The notes beneath the pieces are model-generated. The model was not told the DNA's origin, ran no database searches, and saw nothing but the letters and a program-made list of their open reading frames with translations. Below are positions 1 through 7,369 of a stretch of DNA of 46,130 nucleotides, in pieces. The translations under genes and the position numbers were made by a program. Location of the stretch: NCBI GenBank assembly GCA_018435125.1, contig JAHDNZ010000039.1, positions 1-46,130 of the forward strand, read 5' to 3'. Source of the DNA: Bacillota bacterium. GTDB taxonomy: Bacteria > Bacillota > DTU065. The stretch's first letter is position 1; every line of letters begins with the position of its first letter.

Positions 1-16
1 TATAGCTGAAGCTACA

Positions 17-36
17 AAGGTTGGCTAGCCAACCTT
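17..36. terminator. Perfect 20-bp palindrome, possible terminator of a gene left of the window
   Basis: Positions 17-36 read AAGGTTGGCTAGCCAACCTT, a perfect inverted repeat that would fold as an 8-bp stem with a CTAG loop. The following stretch is only moderately T-rich (ATCTTTACAC). It lies upstream of the promoter of the gene at 137, so it may end a rightward transcript from outside the window. An operator role is also possible. Confidence 0.4.
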
Positions 37-72
37 ATCTTTACACAAAACTATCTTGGACGGTAGTTCAAC

Positions 73-99
73 TTGAAATTGCAATTTGGGTTGTATAAT
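73..99 (+). promoter_or_regulatory. Probable promoter of the gene at 137
   Basis: A consensus -10 box TATAAT lies at 94-99, and a TTGAAA -35-like box at 73-78. The spacer is 15 bp, shorter than ideal. A strong ribosome site (TTAGGGGG, 121-128) follows before the GTG start at 137. Confidence 0.45.
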
Positions 100-136
100 T
101 AATTAATATGTTTGAAAATATTAGGGGGTTGTTGTA

Positions 137-1306
137 GTGCATAGAAGAATCTGTTTCCTTCTTATTTTTTTTATTGGTTTTTCTAACTTAGTCGCAGCTG
201 AAAACATCTTTCTTAAGCAATTTAATGAAATACAGACTTTTACTAAACCTGACTGGCTTGAACCCGGTTTGAGAGTTACCTATGAAGTCTCTTCTTTTTT
301 AATTGATCTAGATAACTATTCCCCCGATTTGTTAACAGGACATATGTCTGTAAGTGAGGAGATGCTTCATAACTTTGAATATTTGATCATGCAGTATGAC
401 CTTTGTGCTCAAATAAACGACATTTTCTTCAATAATATTACCACTTACTTCTCCGACCAAAATGGGGATCTTTCTCCTTCAAATGTCTATGCTGTTGATG
501 ATTTGGTAGCAGCTGGAAAGTTCTGGTTAGCTCCCGAAGTAATTAATTATTTAGAAAACACCGCCACTGAGGCAAACATTCTTAGAACAACAGCTACCTT
601 AGGAGAAGAAGATATTCCCGTTATTTTAATCATCTATGAATATCCAACCCGTGATCTATTTTATATTCTAGAAGCTGAAACTGGTTTAGTTCTTCGTTTT
701 GCAGAAGCTATAGTACAACAGGATAATAAAACAGTTCTACTCAGAACAGAAAATATCCTTGGTTTAAGGAAAAAATATGTACCATGGACAATGTTTACCT
801 CACCACTTAATACAAATGATTTCTTTAATTATAAGGGGAAAGCTGTTCTCATAAAAGATGATATAGTCGTTAGCACCTCTGATTATGGATTAAGTTTAAA
901 AGTGATCGCTAAAGAAGATAACTATGTCATCTACGAAAAAAAGCTTTATTACAATGAGTTAGCAGATGAACCAGTTCAAATTATAGACTCCTCACAAAAT
1001 CAAGGACAAAACTATTGGCTCCCTCCTGAATTCTTATCTAGCCTAAAAAAAGACCAAGTGATTGATACTGATCCTATAACCGGAGAAGTGGTGCATATCT
1101 CCGACATTGGTCTGTTAAGTGATACTGAGTTGGAAACAGTTATTATTGAAACATATGGTAATGCCTATTCAAATACCACTGCTTATGATCTTAAAACCGG
1201 TCAAGCTGTCTACTTTCAAAACGAAAGAAAAACCAATGCTAGTTTAATCGTTGAAAATGCACTTCTTAACGAATTTGATTTATCTGATTCTGACACAGAA
1301 CATTAA
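137..1306 (+). CDS. Secreted protein of unknown family
   Basis: A 389-residue protein I do not recognise. It begins with GTG at 137, eight bases after the purine-rich site TTAGGGGG. The N-terminus is a clear Sec signal peptide: basic HRR, hydrophobic core CFLLIFFIGFSNLV, likely cleavage after VAA near residue 21. The mature part is acidic, with alternating hydrophobic residues suggesting beta structure and no further membrane helix. Stretches such as TRDLFYILEAETGLVLRFAE and AYDLKTGQAVYF resemble the strand-turn-strand units of outer-surface beta proteins, but no catalytic motif is visible. It has its own promoter and a terminator downstream, so it is probably monocistronic. The only neighbour is a convergent gene. 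The exported location is well supported; the function is unknown. Confidence 0.75.
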   Translation: MHRRICFLLIFFIGFSNLVAAENIFLKQFNEIQTFTKPDWLEPGLRVTYEVSSFLIDLDNYSPDLLTGHMSVSEEMLHNFEYLIMQYDLCAQINDIFFNNITTYFSDQNGDLSPSNVYAVDDLVAAGKFWLAPEVINYLENTATEANILRTTATLGEEDIPVILIIYEYPTRDLFYILEAETGLVLRFAEAIVQQDNKTVLLRTENILGLRKKYVPWTMFTSPLNTNDFFNYKGKAVLIKDDIVVSTSDYGLSLKVIAKEDNYVIYEKKLYYNELADEPVQIIDSSQNQGQNYWLPPEFLSSLKKDQVIDTDPITGEVVHISDIGLLSDTELETVIIETYGNAYSNTTAYDLKTGQAVYFQNERKTNASLIVENALLNEFDLSDSDTEH

Positions 1307-1596
1307 CTCTTTTGATAACTAAACTTTTATTATTTCCAATACTTCTTAATCTTAAGAGATTAACCCTTTATGGTGTATGAATAAACATTAGCTTCAAAAA
1401 GCTATGCCTTTTGAAACCAACCAGCAGTTTTATTCGTACCTTAAGTTACTATAGCAAGCTAGAATTATAAATTTTAAGGAAGTTCAAATTATACGAATTT
1501 ATCCCCAGGGTTTATCGCTTAATAGATAGATTACATTCACAAGCTCATGTAAAAACGCCTATCAGTGTGCATTTTTATCACATAGTGAAGTATATA
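1307..1596. other. Intergenic region without a gene
   Basis: No credible reading frame is present. Two short inverted repeats can be seen: TTAATCT/AGATTAA at 1346-1363 with a TAAG loop, and TTCAAAA/TTTTGAA at 1393-1415. Neither is followed by a T-run, and their role is unknown. Confidence 0.5.
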
Positions 1597-1645
1597 AAAC
1601 TACCCCTAAGACTAATAAACATACCCTAGGGGTAGTTTATTTTTT
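1597..1645. terminator. Bidirectional rho-independent terminator between convergent genes
   Basis: AAACTACCCCTAAG at 1597-1610 pairs with CCTAGGGGTAGTTT at 1625-1638, with one mismatch near the loop. On the plus strand the stem is followed by ATTTTTT (1639-1645), and on the minus strand by TTTTATAT. It can end both the gene at 137 and the convergent gene at 1671-3755. Confidence 0.8.
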
Positions 1646-1670
1646 AAGAGTTAGAGTTACTTGTTTTAAC

Positions 1671-3755
1671 TTAATTAGAAAAAACAATATCATCAAGAAG
1701 AAGCTGACCTTGAGAGCCTTCGGGAATAATTAATTTGATATTTTTTAAGTCTAGCCAAGGAGTATAATCAAAACTAGAAAAAAACAGGTAAAGAGGTAGA
1801 GAGTAGGTTTGTAAGATTATAGGTTGTGAATAAAATCGATTTAAGCTAACTAATTTGAAGCGTTTAACAGGTGCATATTGAGGTAAAGTACTTATTTCAC
1901 TCAGCTTAATTTTTTCACTTTCCCCTCTTAAGGTCTCTATTTGTAAAAAGAGCTCTGAGGGTATTTCTTCTGTTAGTGCTGCTAGGCTAAAACAAAATAC
2001 AGATTTAGAAGTGAGATTTGCTTTTTTACTAAAATCTCTGGGTAGAGACAAAGAAATACTAGTTTCTTCTTCTAACTTCGGAATTGATATTTGCAAAGCT
2101 TTATTATTCCCTAAATCCTTGACAAACCATTTTAATCCATCACTCAATTTTAAACTAACATTAGGTACATTAAGTTTTCTATAGTTATAACCCTTTTCAA
2201 AATCGCTTATTAGTGTATCATTCGAACTTATAGTCCTTACCACAAGATACTCATCTTGACAAAGCTGGGTTAGGTTTTGATTATAAAAAAGCTCACTAAA
2301 CTTGGAACGATTATTTAACGAGATCTCTAGAGCTGCTGTAACAATTGAAATTGTAATGTCTTTTTGTAACTTGGCTGTCATTAAAGGTTTTTTATTCACT
2401 ATAAGTCCGCCGGGAAAATCCAAGTCGGATTTAGAATTGAGAAAATAGTTTTGGTTAGCTCTGTAAATATAGATCTGAGATTTAAAACTATTTTCACCCG
2501 AGCATTTTATCGGGTTAAATAGTGGATCGGAAAAACTATGTTTTGCAACTTCATGTCCTCCAAAAACCGAGATATAATTAATCCCAGAAAGGTTGTAGTC
2601 GATAACATAATTATTAGGCGGAGCTAAAGCTATTAAGGAAACAATCTTATAATGAGTGGGAAAACTGATCTTACCATCTAAAGGATAACAGTTTTCCTGA
2701 TTCATATAACAAGCTGCAGCAATAGTCCCTACCCCTTCTCCAAAACCTATTAAAGCGATTTTTTCGGAATCTATCCTAATATCCTTTAACGATCGCTCTA
2801 AGCCTATAAGTGTTTCAAGTAAAACTACTCCCTGATACCAGTAATAATCAGTTTTACTTTGCATAACACTGGCTTTTTTGATGTCTAATTCCGGAAATAT
2901 GGCCACAAGAAAACCTTTAGATGCCAAATGTTTACCTAGATAGGCAAAACCTAATTCGTTGGCCTTAATGAATTCGCTGTTAATATATACCAAGGGAAAT
3001 GGCCCTTCACCTTCCGGAAGATAAATTTCGCCATATCTAGAAAAGCTCTGCAAACTTTCAGTATTTGTTTGCTTGTTATTTGAAGCACCTAGATATTTTG
3101 ACAGATCTATTGTTAAAGGTTCTAAAACACCAAGTTTACCTTTGTTTTTACTGCTAGATGTAAATTTTAAAATACTATAATTATATATTCCTTCTTTACT
3201 TAGTTCGCTAAATTGACTTAACCTACTTGATTTTACCGGTTCAACTCTTTTTAAGTATGAATCATCTCCGGGAACAAATAAAATCAAGCTATACCAAAGC
3301 AAAAGTATTAGATCTATATAAAACAAAGCCAGGACTAAATAGTTGGGTTTATCCTTATTAATCTTAAATGTAGTATAAACTGACTTAAAATAATAAAGTA
3401 AGGTTAGTAAAACAATAAATGGCACCGCAACTAAGATATCAGCTATACTAAATTTGCTTGGTGTAAAAATAAGACCTACACCACTTATAACAAAAAGAGC
3501 TAAAAAGCCTCCTGTCAATATTAGCGGAGTATTTCTAAGTAGCTTTAACAAGGTTGAAACAAAAAGCCAAAGCAGAGCAAAGCTTAATAAACCAGCAAAA
3601 AAAGCCACCCACCCGGAAAGGAAAGCCTTTGAAAAAAGAAACTTACCCGCTAAAATTAGAGCAAAACTGATAAATAGGCAAAAAGCAGCATAGATTAATT
3701 CAAAATGTACTCTTTTAGGTTCTATTTCTGTGGATGTATTTATATTCCCCTCCAC
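1671..3755 (-). CDS. Five-helix membrane protein with degenerate alpha/beta-hydrolase domain
   Basis: A 694-residue protein starting with GTG, with an AGGGAG site ten bases upstream. Residues 18-162 form about five hydrophobic segments (18-40, 44-73, 78-97, 104-123, 139-162), followed by a large soluble part. Residues 240-480 look like an alpha/beta-hydrolase of the dienelactone-hydrolase/chlorophyllase-like type: an EIYLPEGEGPFPLVYIN strand, a FAYLGKHLASKGFLVAIFPE segment, and a nucleophile-elbow position IALIGFGEG at 333-341. The elbow has Gly339 where the catalytic Ser of G-x-S-x-G should be. The usual histidine loop is matched by ANQNYFLN (433-440), with Gln435 where His is normally found. 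The last 180 residues look like a beta-rich C-terminal domain. I infer a membrane-anchored pseudo-hydrolase that binds rather than cleaves. The fold call is moderately sure; the absence of enzyme activity is inference. Confidence 0.75.
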   Translation of the reverse strand: MEGNINTSTEIEPKRVHFELIYAAFCLFISFALILAGKFLFSKAFLSGWVAFFAGLLSFALLWLFVSTLLKLLRNTPLILTGGFLALFVISGVGLIFTPSKFSIADILVAVPFIVLLTLLYYFKSVYTTFKINKDKPNYLVLALFYIDLILLLWYSLILFVPGDDSYLKRVEPVKSSRLSQFSELSKEGIYNYSILKFTSSSKNKGKLGVLEPLTIDLSKYLGASNNKQTNTESLQSFSRYGEIYLPEGEGPFPLVYINSEFIKANELGFAYLGKHLASKGFLVAIFPELDIKKASVMQSKTDYYWYQGVVLLETLIGLERSLKDIRIDSEKIALIGFGEGVGTIAAACYMNQENCYPLDGKISFPTHYKIVSLIALAPPNNYVIDYNLSGINYISVFGGHEVAKHSFSDPLFNPIKCSGENSFKSQIYIYRANQNYFLNSKSDLDFPGGLIVNKKPLMTAKLQKDITISIVTAALEISLNNRSKFSELFYNQNLTQLCQDEYLVVRTISSNDTLISDFEKGYNYRKLNVPNVSLKLSDGLKWFVKDLGNNKALQISIPKLEEETSISLSLPRDFSKKANLTSKSVFCFSLAALTEEIPSELFLQIETLRGESEKIKLSEISTLPQYAPVKRFKLVSLNRFYSQPIILQTYSLPLYLFFSSFDYTPWLDLKNIKLIIPEGSQGQLLLDDIVFSN

Positions 3756-3891
3756 AAATAAAGCACTCCCTTTATGTAATAGTTATATGCATTTTTTAAT
3801 TTCTCTCTTTTACCACCAATTCCCTCTATCTGATCGTTTTCGGAATTTATTCCTGGGCAAAACGTTATTATAGTAATTATATCAGCAAGAT

Positions 3892-4848
3892 TTAGTTGCT
3901 TTTTATAAGACCTATCTTACCTATAACATTATCTGTTAAAGCTTTTACTGTAATTATCTCAGGCCTTTCTATCTCCATAATGCGAAAACAGGTTAGCTGC
4001 GAGTCGATTGTTGAACTCAATCCTTTCTGGAAAAAGTTATGTTTATAGCCTTCCCCATTTATTTGTACAAGATCTCTGAGGGCTAATTCTTGGTTGGCAT
4101 TAGAAGAGGTGAAAGTCATTATATAGGTACCGGGAAGCAATAGTTCTAGTCGGATGCTGCCATTTTTTACCAGGGTAAACATTTTATAAAACTCAGCTTT
4201 GCTACCCAATTGAGTTGCCAGGCTTTTTATTACTTGAGAGGCATATATCAAATGGCCTTTTTTATTTGGATGAACACCATCTGCCTGAGTTGAGTTTTTT
4301 AAACTAACTAATAAATCATCTAAGATGTAGCCTTCTTCTAAGGCTTGCATAAATGCAGCGTAGATATCAACCAAGATTGTCTCTGCTTTTTGAGCTAAAA
4401 CATATATACTCTCGTTATAAAGACTAATTACATTGTTTGCTCCCCCATATGGTTTATAGAAATTGCAGTCATGGCGGCTGTAATAGTAATATTCCTGATC
4501 ACCTTCTATAACCGGCTGCAGCGTTAATAACAAAGCCACAGCTTTATGGTCTCTAATTAGGTTAACTAGGTGCATCATGTTATGAGAATAATCTTTCAGA
4601 GAAACCATATGGGCATTTGAATTAATAAGATAATGATCATTCATACCAAATCCTATGGTTACAAAGTTAGGTTTATATAATAAAATATCTTTTTCTATCC
4701 TTTTAACAGCTTCAGCAGTACTATTACCAGGCACCCCACTATTAATAACTCTAATACCGGTAACCTCTTCAATCAAATTAGGGAAACTGTCTTTTCTGTC
4801 TACAAAAACACCTGCTGTAATACTGTCTCCAAAGGTCACTAATTTCAC
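3892..4848 (-). CDS. SGNH/GDSL-family esterase or lipase
   Basis: An SGNH hydrolase that removes acyl groups from esters, in this context plausibly from decorated carbohydrates. All four signature blocks are present near the start, middle and end: VTFGDSITAG (nucleophile Ser), NSGVPGNSTAEAV (Gly block), TIGFGMNDHY (Asn block) and DGVHPNKKGH (Asp and His of the catalytic site). No signal peptide is visible, so it is probably cytoplasmic. About 100 residues follow the SGNH core and look beta-rich. The frame is open to a GTG at 4887, but that codon lies in the loop of a strong hairpin. The GTG at 4848, preceded by GGTGGTG and leading directly into KLVTFGDS, is the better start and gives 318 residues. 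It follows a solute-binding-protein gene on the same strand and is probably co-transcribed with it. Confidence 0.85.
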   Translation of the reverse strand: MKLVTFGDSITAGVFVDRKDSFPNLIEEVTGIRVINSGVPGNSTAEAVKRIEKDILLYKPNFVTIGFGMNDHYLINSNAHMVSLKDYSHNMMHLVNLIRDHKAVALLLTLQPVIEGDQEYYYYSRHDCNFYKPYGGANNVISLYNESIYVLAQKAETILVDIYAAFMQALEEGYILDDLLVSLKNSTQADGVHPNKKGHLIYASQVIKSLATQLGSKAEFYKMFTLVKNGSIRLELLLPGTYIMTFTSSNANQELALRDLVQINGEGYKHNFFQKGLSSTIDSQLTCFRIMEIERPEIITVKALTDNVIGKIGLIKSN

Positions 4849-4867
4849 ATTTTCACCACCAGAGTGC

Positions 4868-4902
4868 TTAACAAGGCTGCTAGGCACTAGCAGCCTTGTT
4901 AA
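4868..4902 (-). terminator. Strong intercistronic hairpin after the solute-binding-protein gene
   Basis: TTAACAAGGCTGCTA (4868-4882) pairs perfectly with TAGCAGCCTTGTTAA (4888-4902) around a 5-base loop. The stop codon of the upstream gene lies in the first arm. There is no T-run on the minus strand, so it is more likely a partial terminator or an mRNA 3'-end stabiliser than a full stop. Confidence 0.6.
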
Positions 4903-6170
4903 AGTTTGTTAATAAAACGGGCAAACTCCTTTAACTTCTTTTGTATTTCTAAAGTAGATTCCTTTGCTGCTTGCTTAAGTACAGTTTCAGGGTCTTCTTT
5001 TTGTATAACAACCCTGTGAAAAGCAAAATCAAGGTAACGATCGGCAACATAACCACCGATAACAGCCCTTTGAATACGGCAATTAGCCATACCCTTTTTG
5101 GCTACCGCAAGGTGTTTTTCAGGAAAAAGGGCATTATCAAGAGTATCTTTAGAAGCGAAAAAAAGACGCCACTTTTCTGTGGATTGATTAGCCAGAAGCA
5201 TAAATCTGCCTGTGGTTTTAGACGAGACAAGCCATTTAAGAAGCACCCAAGCAGCCTCTTTATTATTACTTGAGGCCGTCATTGACCAAGAAAGTCCATG
5301 ACTAGTATTAGTATGATCTATCTTACCGTCTTTTTTGGTTCCTGGAAATTCTATAACAGACCATTGGCCTTGTAGCTGAGGCGCTATTCTTTCAAAAACA
5401 GAATATCTCCACACTTGAGCAAACAAAAGTGGCGTTTCTCCACTAGGGAAAGTAGTATTAATCGGATCTTCCATAAGCATCTTACTCTCTGTATACAAGG
5501 AGCAAAAGTCTTTAAAGGCTTTTAGGCTTGCAGGTGTGTCCAGATAAGATGCATCACCTTTGGCATTATAAAGATCACTGCCGTTTTGAAATAAAAATGG
5601 TAAAAATTTAGTTGCTGAAATGGTGGAAGCATCACCTACTTGATCGTAGTACATGCACCTTTTCCTAGCTAGTAATTTACTAGCTAGTACTTTTACATCA
5701 TCCCAACTCTCTGGTGGTTCTAAACCGTATTCTTGAAATAAATCACTGCGGTAAAATGTCCAAAGCCAGTTTATTTCTCCTGGCAAAGCAAATAAAGCTT
5801 TGCCATATGAGAGTTGTGTCAAAAACTGTGGGTAAACAGCTTGAATTGCCGTTTCGGCATCTTTAAACTCCTTAAGATCATATAAAGCACCCCTAACCCC
5901 TAGCTCCACGGCCTGGTTAGAGTATATCTCTACCAGATCCGGAGCTACACCACCAATATGAGCCATGATTAATTTGCTGGTTATATCTTGGATAGGTACC
6001 GTGATTACCTCGACTTCTATACCTGTATTGGGGGTGAAGTCGTTTTTAATCAGATCTCTTAATATTCCTCCCAATACTCCTTCATACCAGGTCCAAAGAA
6101 CCACTTTCTGAGCGGCAAAAAGACTGCAAGATAGTAATAGAACCATCAGTAAGACCAGCACTTTTTTCAA
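4899..6170 (-). CDS. Family 1 extracellular solute-binding protein of a sugar-type ABC transporter
   Basis: The lipid- or wall-proximal receptor that captures a sugar or oligosaccharide for an ABC importer. The best start is TTG at 6170, nine bases after a perfect AAGGAGG (6180-6186). It gives a classic signal peptide, MKKVLVLLMVLLLSCSLFAA, ending at AAQ. A longer frame to 6212 has no ribosome site. The mature part begins with the family's KVVLWTWYEG strand, then FTPNTGIEVEVITVP, the PDLVEI hinge strand, PESWDDV, and a helical C-terminal lobe ending KEFARFINKL. A Cys is present in LLLSCSLFAA, but the context is a poor lipobox. No permease or ATPase gene is in the window, so it is an orphan receptor. 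It is clearly related to the protein at 11166, with shared motifs FTPNTGIEV and SWDDV and a similar C-terminal helix. Confidence 0.85.
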   Translation of the reverse strand: MKKVLVLLMVLLLSCSLFAAQKVVLWTWYEGVLGGILRDLIKNDFTPNTGIEVEVITVPIQDITSKLIMAHIGGVAPDLVEIYSNQAVELGVRGALYDLKEFKDAETAIQAVYPQFLTQLSYGKALFALPGEINWLWTFYRSDLFQEYGLEPPESWDDVKVLASKLLARKRCMYYDQVGDASTISATKFLPFLFQNGSDLYNAKGDASYLDTPASLKAFKDFCSLYTESKMLMEDPINTTFPSGETPLLFAQVWRYSVFERIAPQLQGQWSVIEFPGTKKDGKIDHTNTSHGLSWSMTASSNNKEAAWVLLKWLVSSKTTGRFMLLANQSTEKWRLFFASKDTLDNALFPEKHLAVAKKGMANCRIQRAVIGGYVADRYLDFAFHRVVIQKEDPETVLKQAAKESTLEIQKKLKEFARFINKL

Positions 6171-6212
6171 GAATAAGTACCTCCTTAAAATACACCTGCT
6201 ATTAAAAACCAA

Positions 6213-6430
6213 TCAAACCCCTACTAAAAGATACCCCCTGAACATACTTTTACTTACCAAGTCAAAATCCTCTGTTTTGGAGGAATTTAATATTGTTTTA
6301 CATAGCAACTATTCTTCTAAATCTCCTTGTTTCCTAGGAGCTAATGATTGCTAATCTATCTTTACCGAGTTAACAACAAGTCTTTATTTTGGTTGTTTAG
6401 TTGTTCTTTCCGTAAGTAAGCGCAAACTGC
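6213..6430. other. Intergenic region between divergent genes
   Basis: About 340 bases separate the solute-binding-protein gene (minus) from the TetR gene (plus). No reading frame is credible. The right part carries the TetR promoter and leader, described separately. I see no convincing -35/-10 pair for the minus-strand gene. Confidence 0.4.
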
Positions 6431-6459
6431 TTTCTTGGTTAGCTGTTTTTTGTTATACT
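6431..6459 (+). promoter_or_regulatory. Possible promoter of the TetR-family gene
   Basis: A good -10 box TATACT lies at 6454-6459. The only box at the right distance is TTTCTT (6431-6436, 17-bp spacer), a weak -35. The placement depends mainly on the -10 box. Confidence 0.4.
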
Positions 6460-6492
6460 AGTTATATATGTAATAAAAGTAAAGTAAACTGA

Positions 6493-6553
6493 AGGGAGGC
6501 AAACAAGTAAACCACAATTATTCCGATTTGCTAATAGTTTTACGGTTTACTTG
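6493..6553 (+). promoter_or_regulatory. Ribosome site and inverted repeat spanning the TetR-gene leader
   Basis: The strong ribosome site AGGGAGG (6493-6499) stands 53 bases before the only usable start codon, GTG at 6553. In-frame stops at 6508 and 6535 exclude an earlier start. Between them is a perfect 10-bp inverted repeat, CAAGTAAACC (6504-6513) and GGTTTACTTG (6544-6553), whose second arm ends on the first base of the start codon. As RNA, the stem would loop out 30 bases and bring the ribosome site next to the GTG. As DNA, it could be the regulator's own operator. Confidence 0.55.
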
Positions 6554-7218
6554 TGAAATCTGTGCCCAAACAGACATTTTACAACCTCTCCGAAGAAAAG
6601 CGTCAAAGATTTCTTAAAACGACCCTTGAAGAATTTGCTCTATATGATTACAATTCGGCTTCGCTAAATCGAATTGTTGATGTAGCCGGAATTGCTAAGG
6701 GTAGTATCTACCAGTACTTTGATAATAAAAAAGAACTCTATCAGTTCTTGGTAGAAACTGCGGTTAGAGAAAAATTTACTTATATAGTTTATAATTTACC
6801 TGACTATCCTTCTGACTTCTACGAATTATTAAATTCTTTGCTCCTTTTGAATGTTAAATTTGACCTAAAAAATCCGCTTAAAAGCAAGCTCTTGTTTAAT
6901 ATTTTTACTGAAAAAAACACTGACCTTCTAGGTAGCTTTCCTAACTCCATTGCTTATTTAAGCGATGAGTTTATGACGGAATTTATTAAATATGCCGCAG
7001 CTAATGACCTTTTAAGGTCAGAGTTAGATCTCGAATTTACTGGTTTTATTATTAACCGTTTTAGCCAATTAATTCCAGACTATATCGAAAAACAGCATGG
7101 CTCTACCTACCTGGAATTTATTCTAGATGATAGTATCCCAGAATCTTGCAAACTACTAGAAATTCAACATATCATCGCCAGATTTATTGATCTCTTTAGA
7201 CTAGGACTCACCTATTAA
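6553..7218 (+). CDS. TetR/AcrR-family transcriptional regulator
   Basis: A 221-residue DNA-binding repressor of the usual family length. The N-terminal helix-turn-helix is clear: KRQRFLKTTLEEFALYDYNS, then LNRIVDVAGIAKGSIYQYF and DNKKELYQFLVE, the standard TetR recognition-helix pattern. The rest is helical and family-typical only in length, so the ligand is unknown. It lies divergent from the solute-binding-protein and esterase genes and convergent with the GH2 gene. Control of those carbohydrate genes, or of itself through the inverted repeat in its leader, is plausible but unproven. No ribosome site is at normal distance from the GTG start. Confidence 0.9.
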   Translation: MKSVPKQTFYNLSEEKRQRFLKTTLEEFALYDYNSASLNRIVDVAGIAKGSIYQYFDNKKELYQFLVETAVREKFTYIVYNLPDYPSDFYELLNSLLLLNVKFDLKNPLKSKLLFNIFTEKNTDLLGSFPNSIAYLSDEFMTEFIKYAAANDLLRSELDLEFTGFIINRFSQLIPDYIEKQHGSTYLEFILDDSIPESCKLLEIQHIIARFIDLFRLGLTY

Positions 7219-7335
7219 TTGACAGTTGTAAAAGGGAGTCTTTGTAAATTTACTTCCCGAATCTATTCTTAAGTATTTAATCTTCCAACTTAACTTAAGC
7301 CTCGAACCAAAGTGGTGCATATTAAATAGTAAGAA

Positions 7336-7369
7336 AGAGTTAAGCTTAAAGCTTAACTCTCTTTTTTTT
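7336..7369. terminator. Terminator of the TetR gene, overlapping the end of the GH2 gene
   Basis: AGAGTTAAGCTT (7336-7347) and AAGCTTAACTCT (7349-7360) form a perfect stem, followed on the plus strand by eight T (7362-7369). The convergent GH2 gene stops inside the right arm at 7353. The minus-strand tail is only weakly T-rich, so termination is probably stronger rightward. Confidence 0.75.

Noticed and set aside
4849-4887. Upstream GTG start for the SGNH esterase
   Set aside because: The codon lies in the loop of a strong hairpin without ribosome site. GTG 4848 has a ribosome site and begins at the conserved strand.
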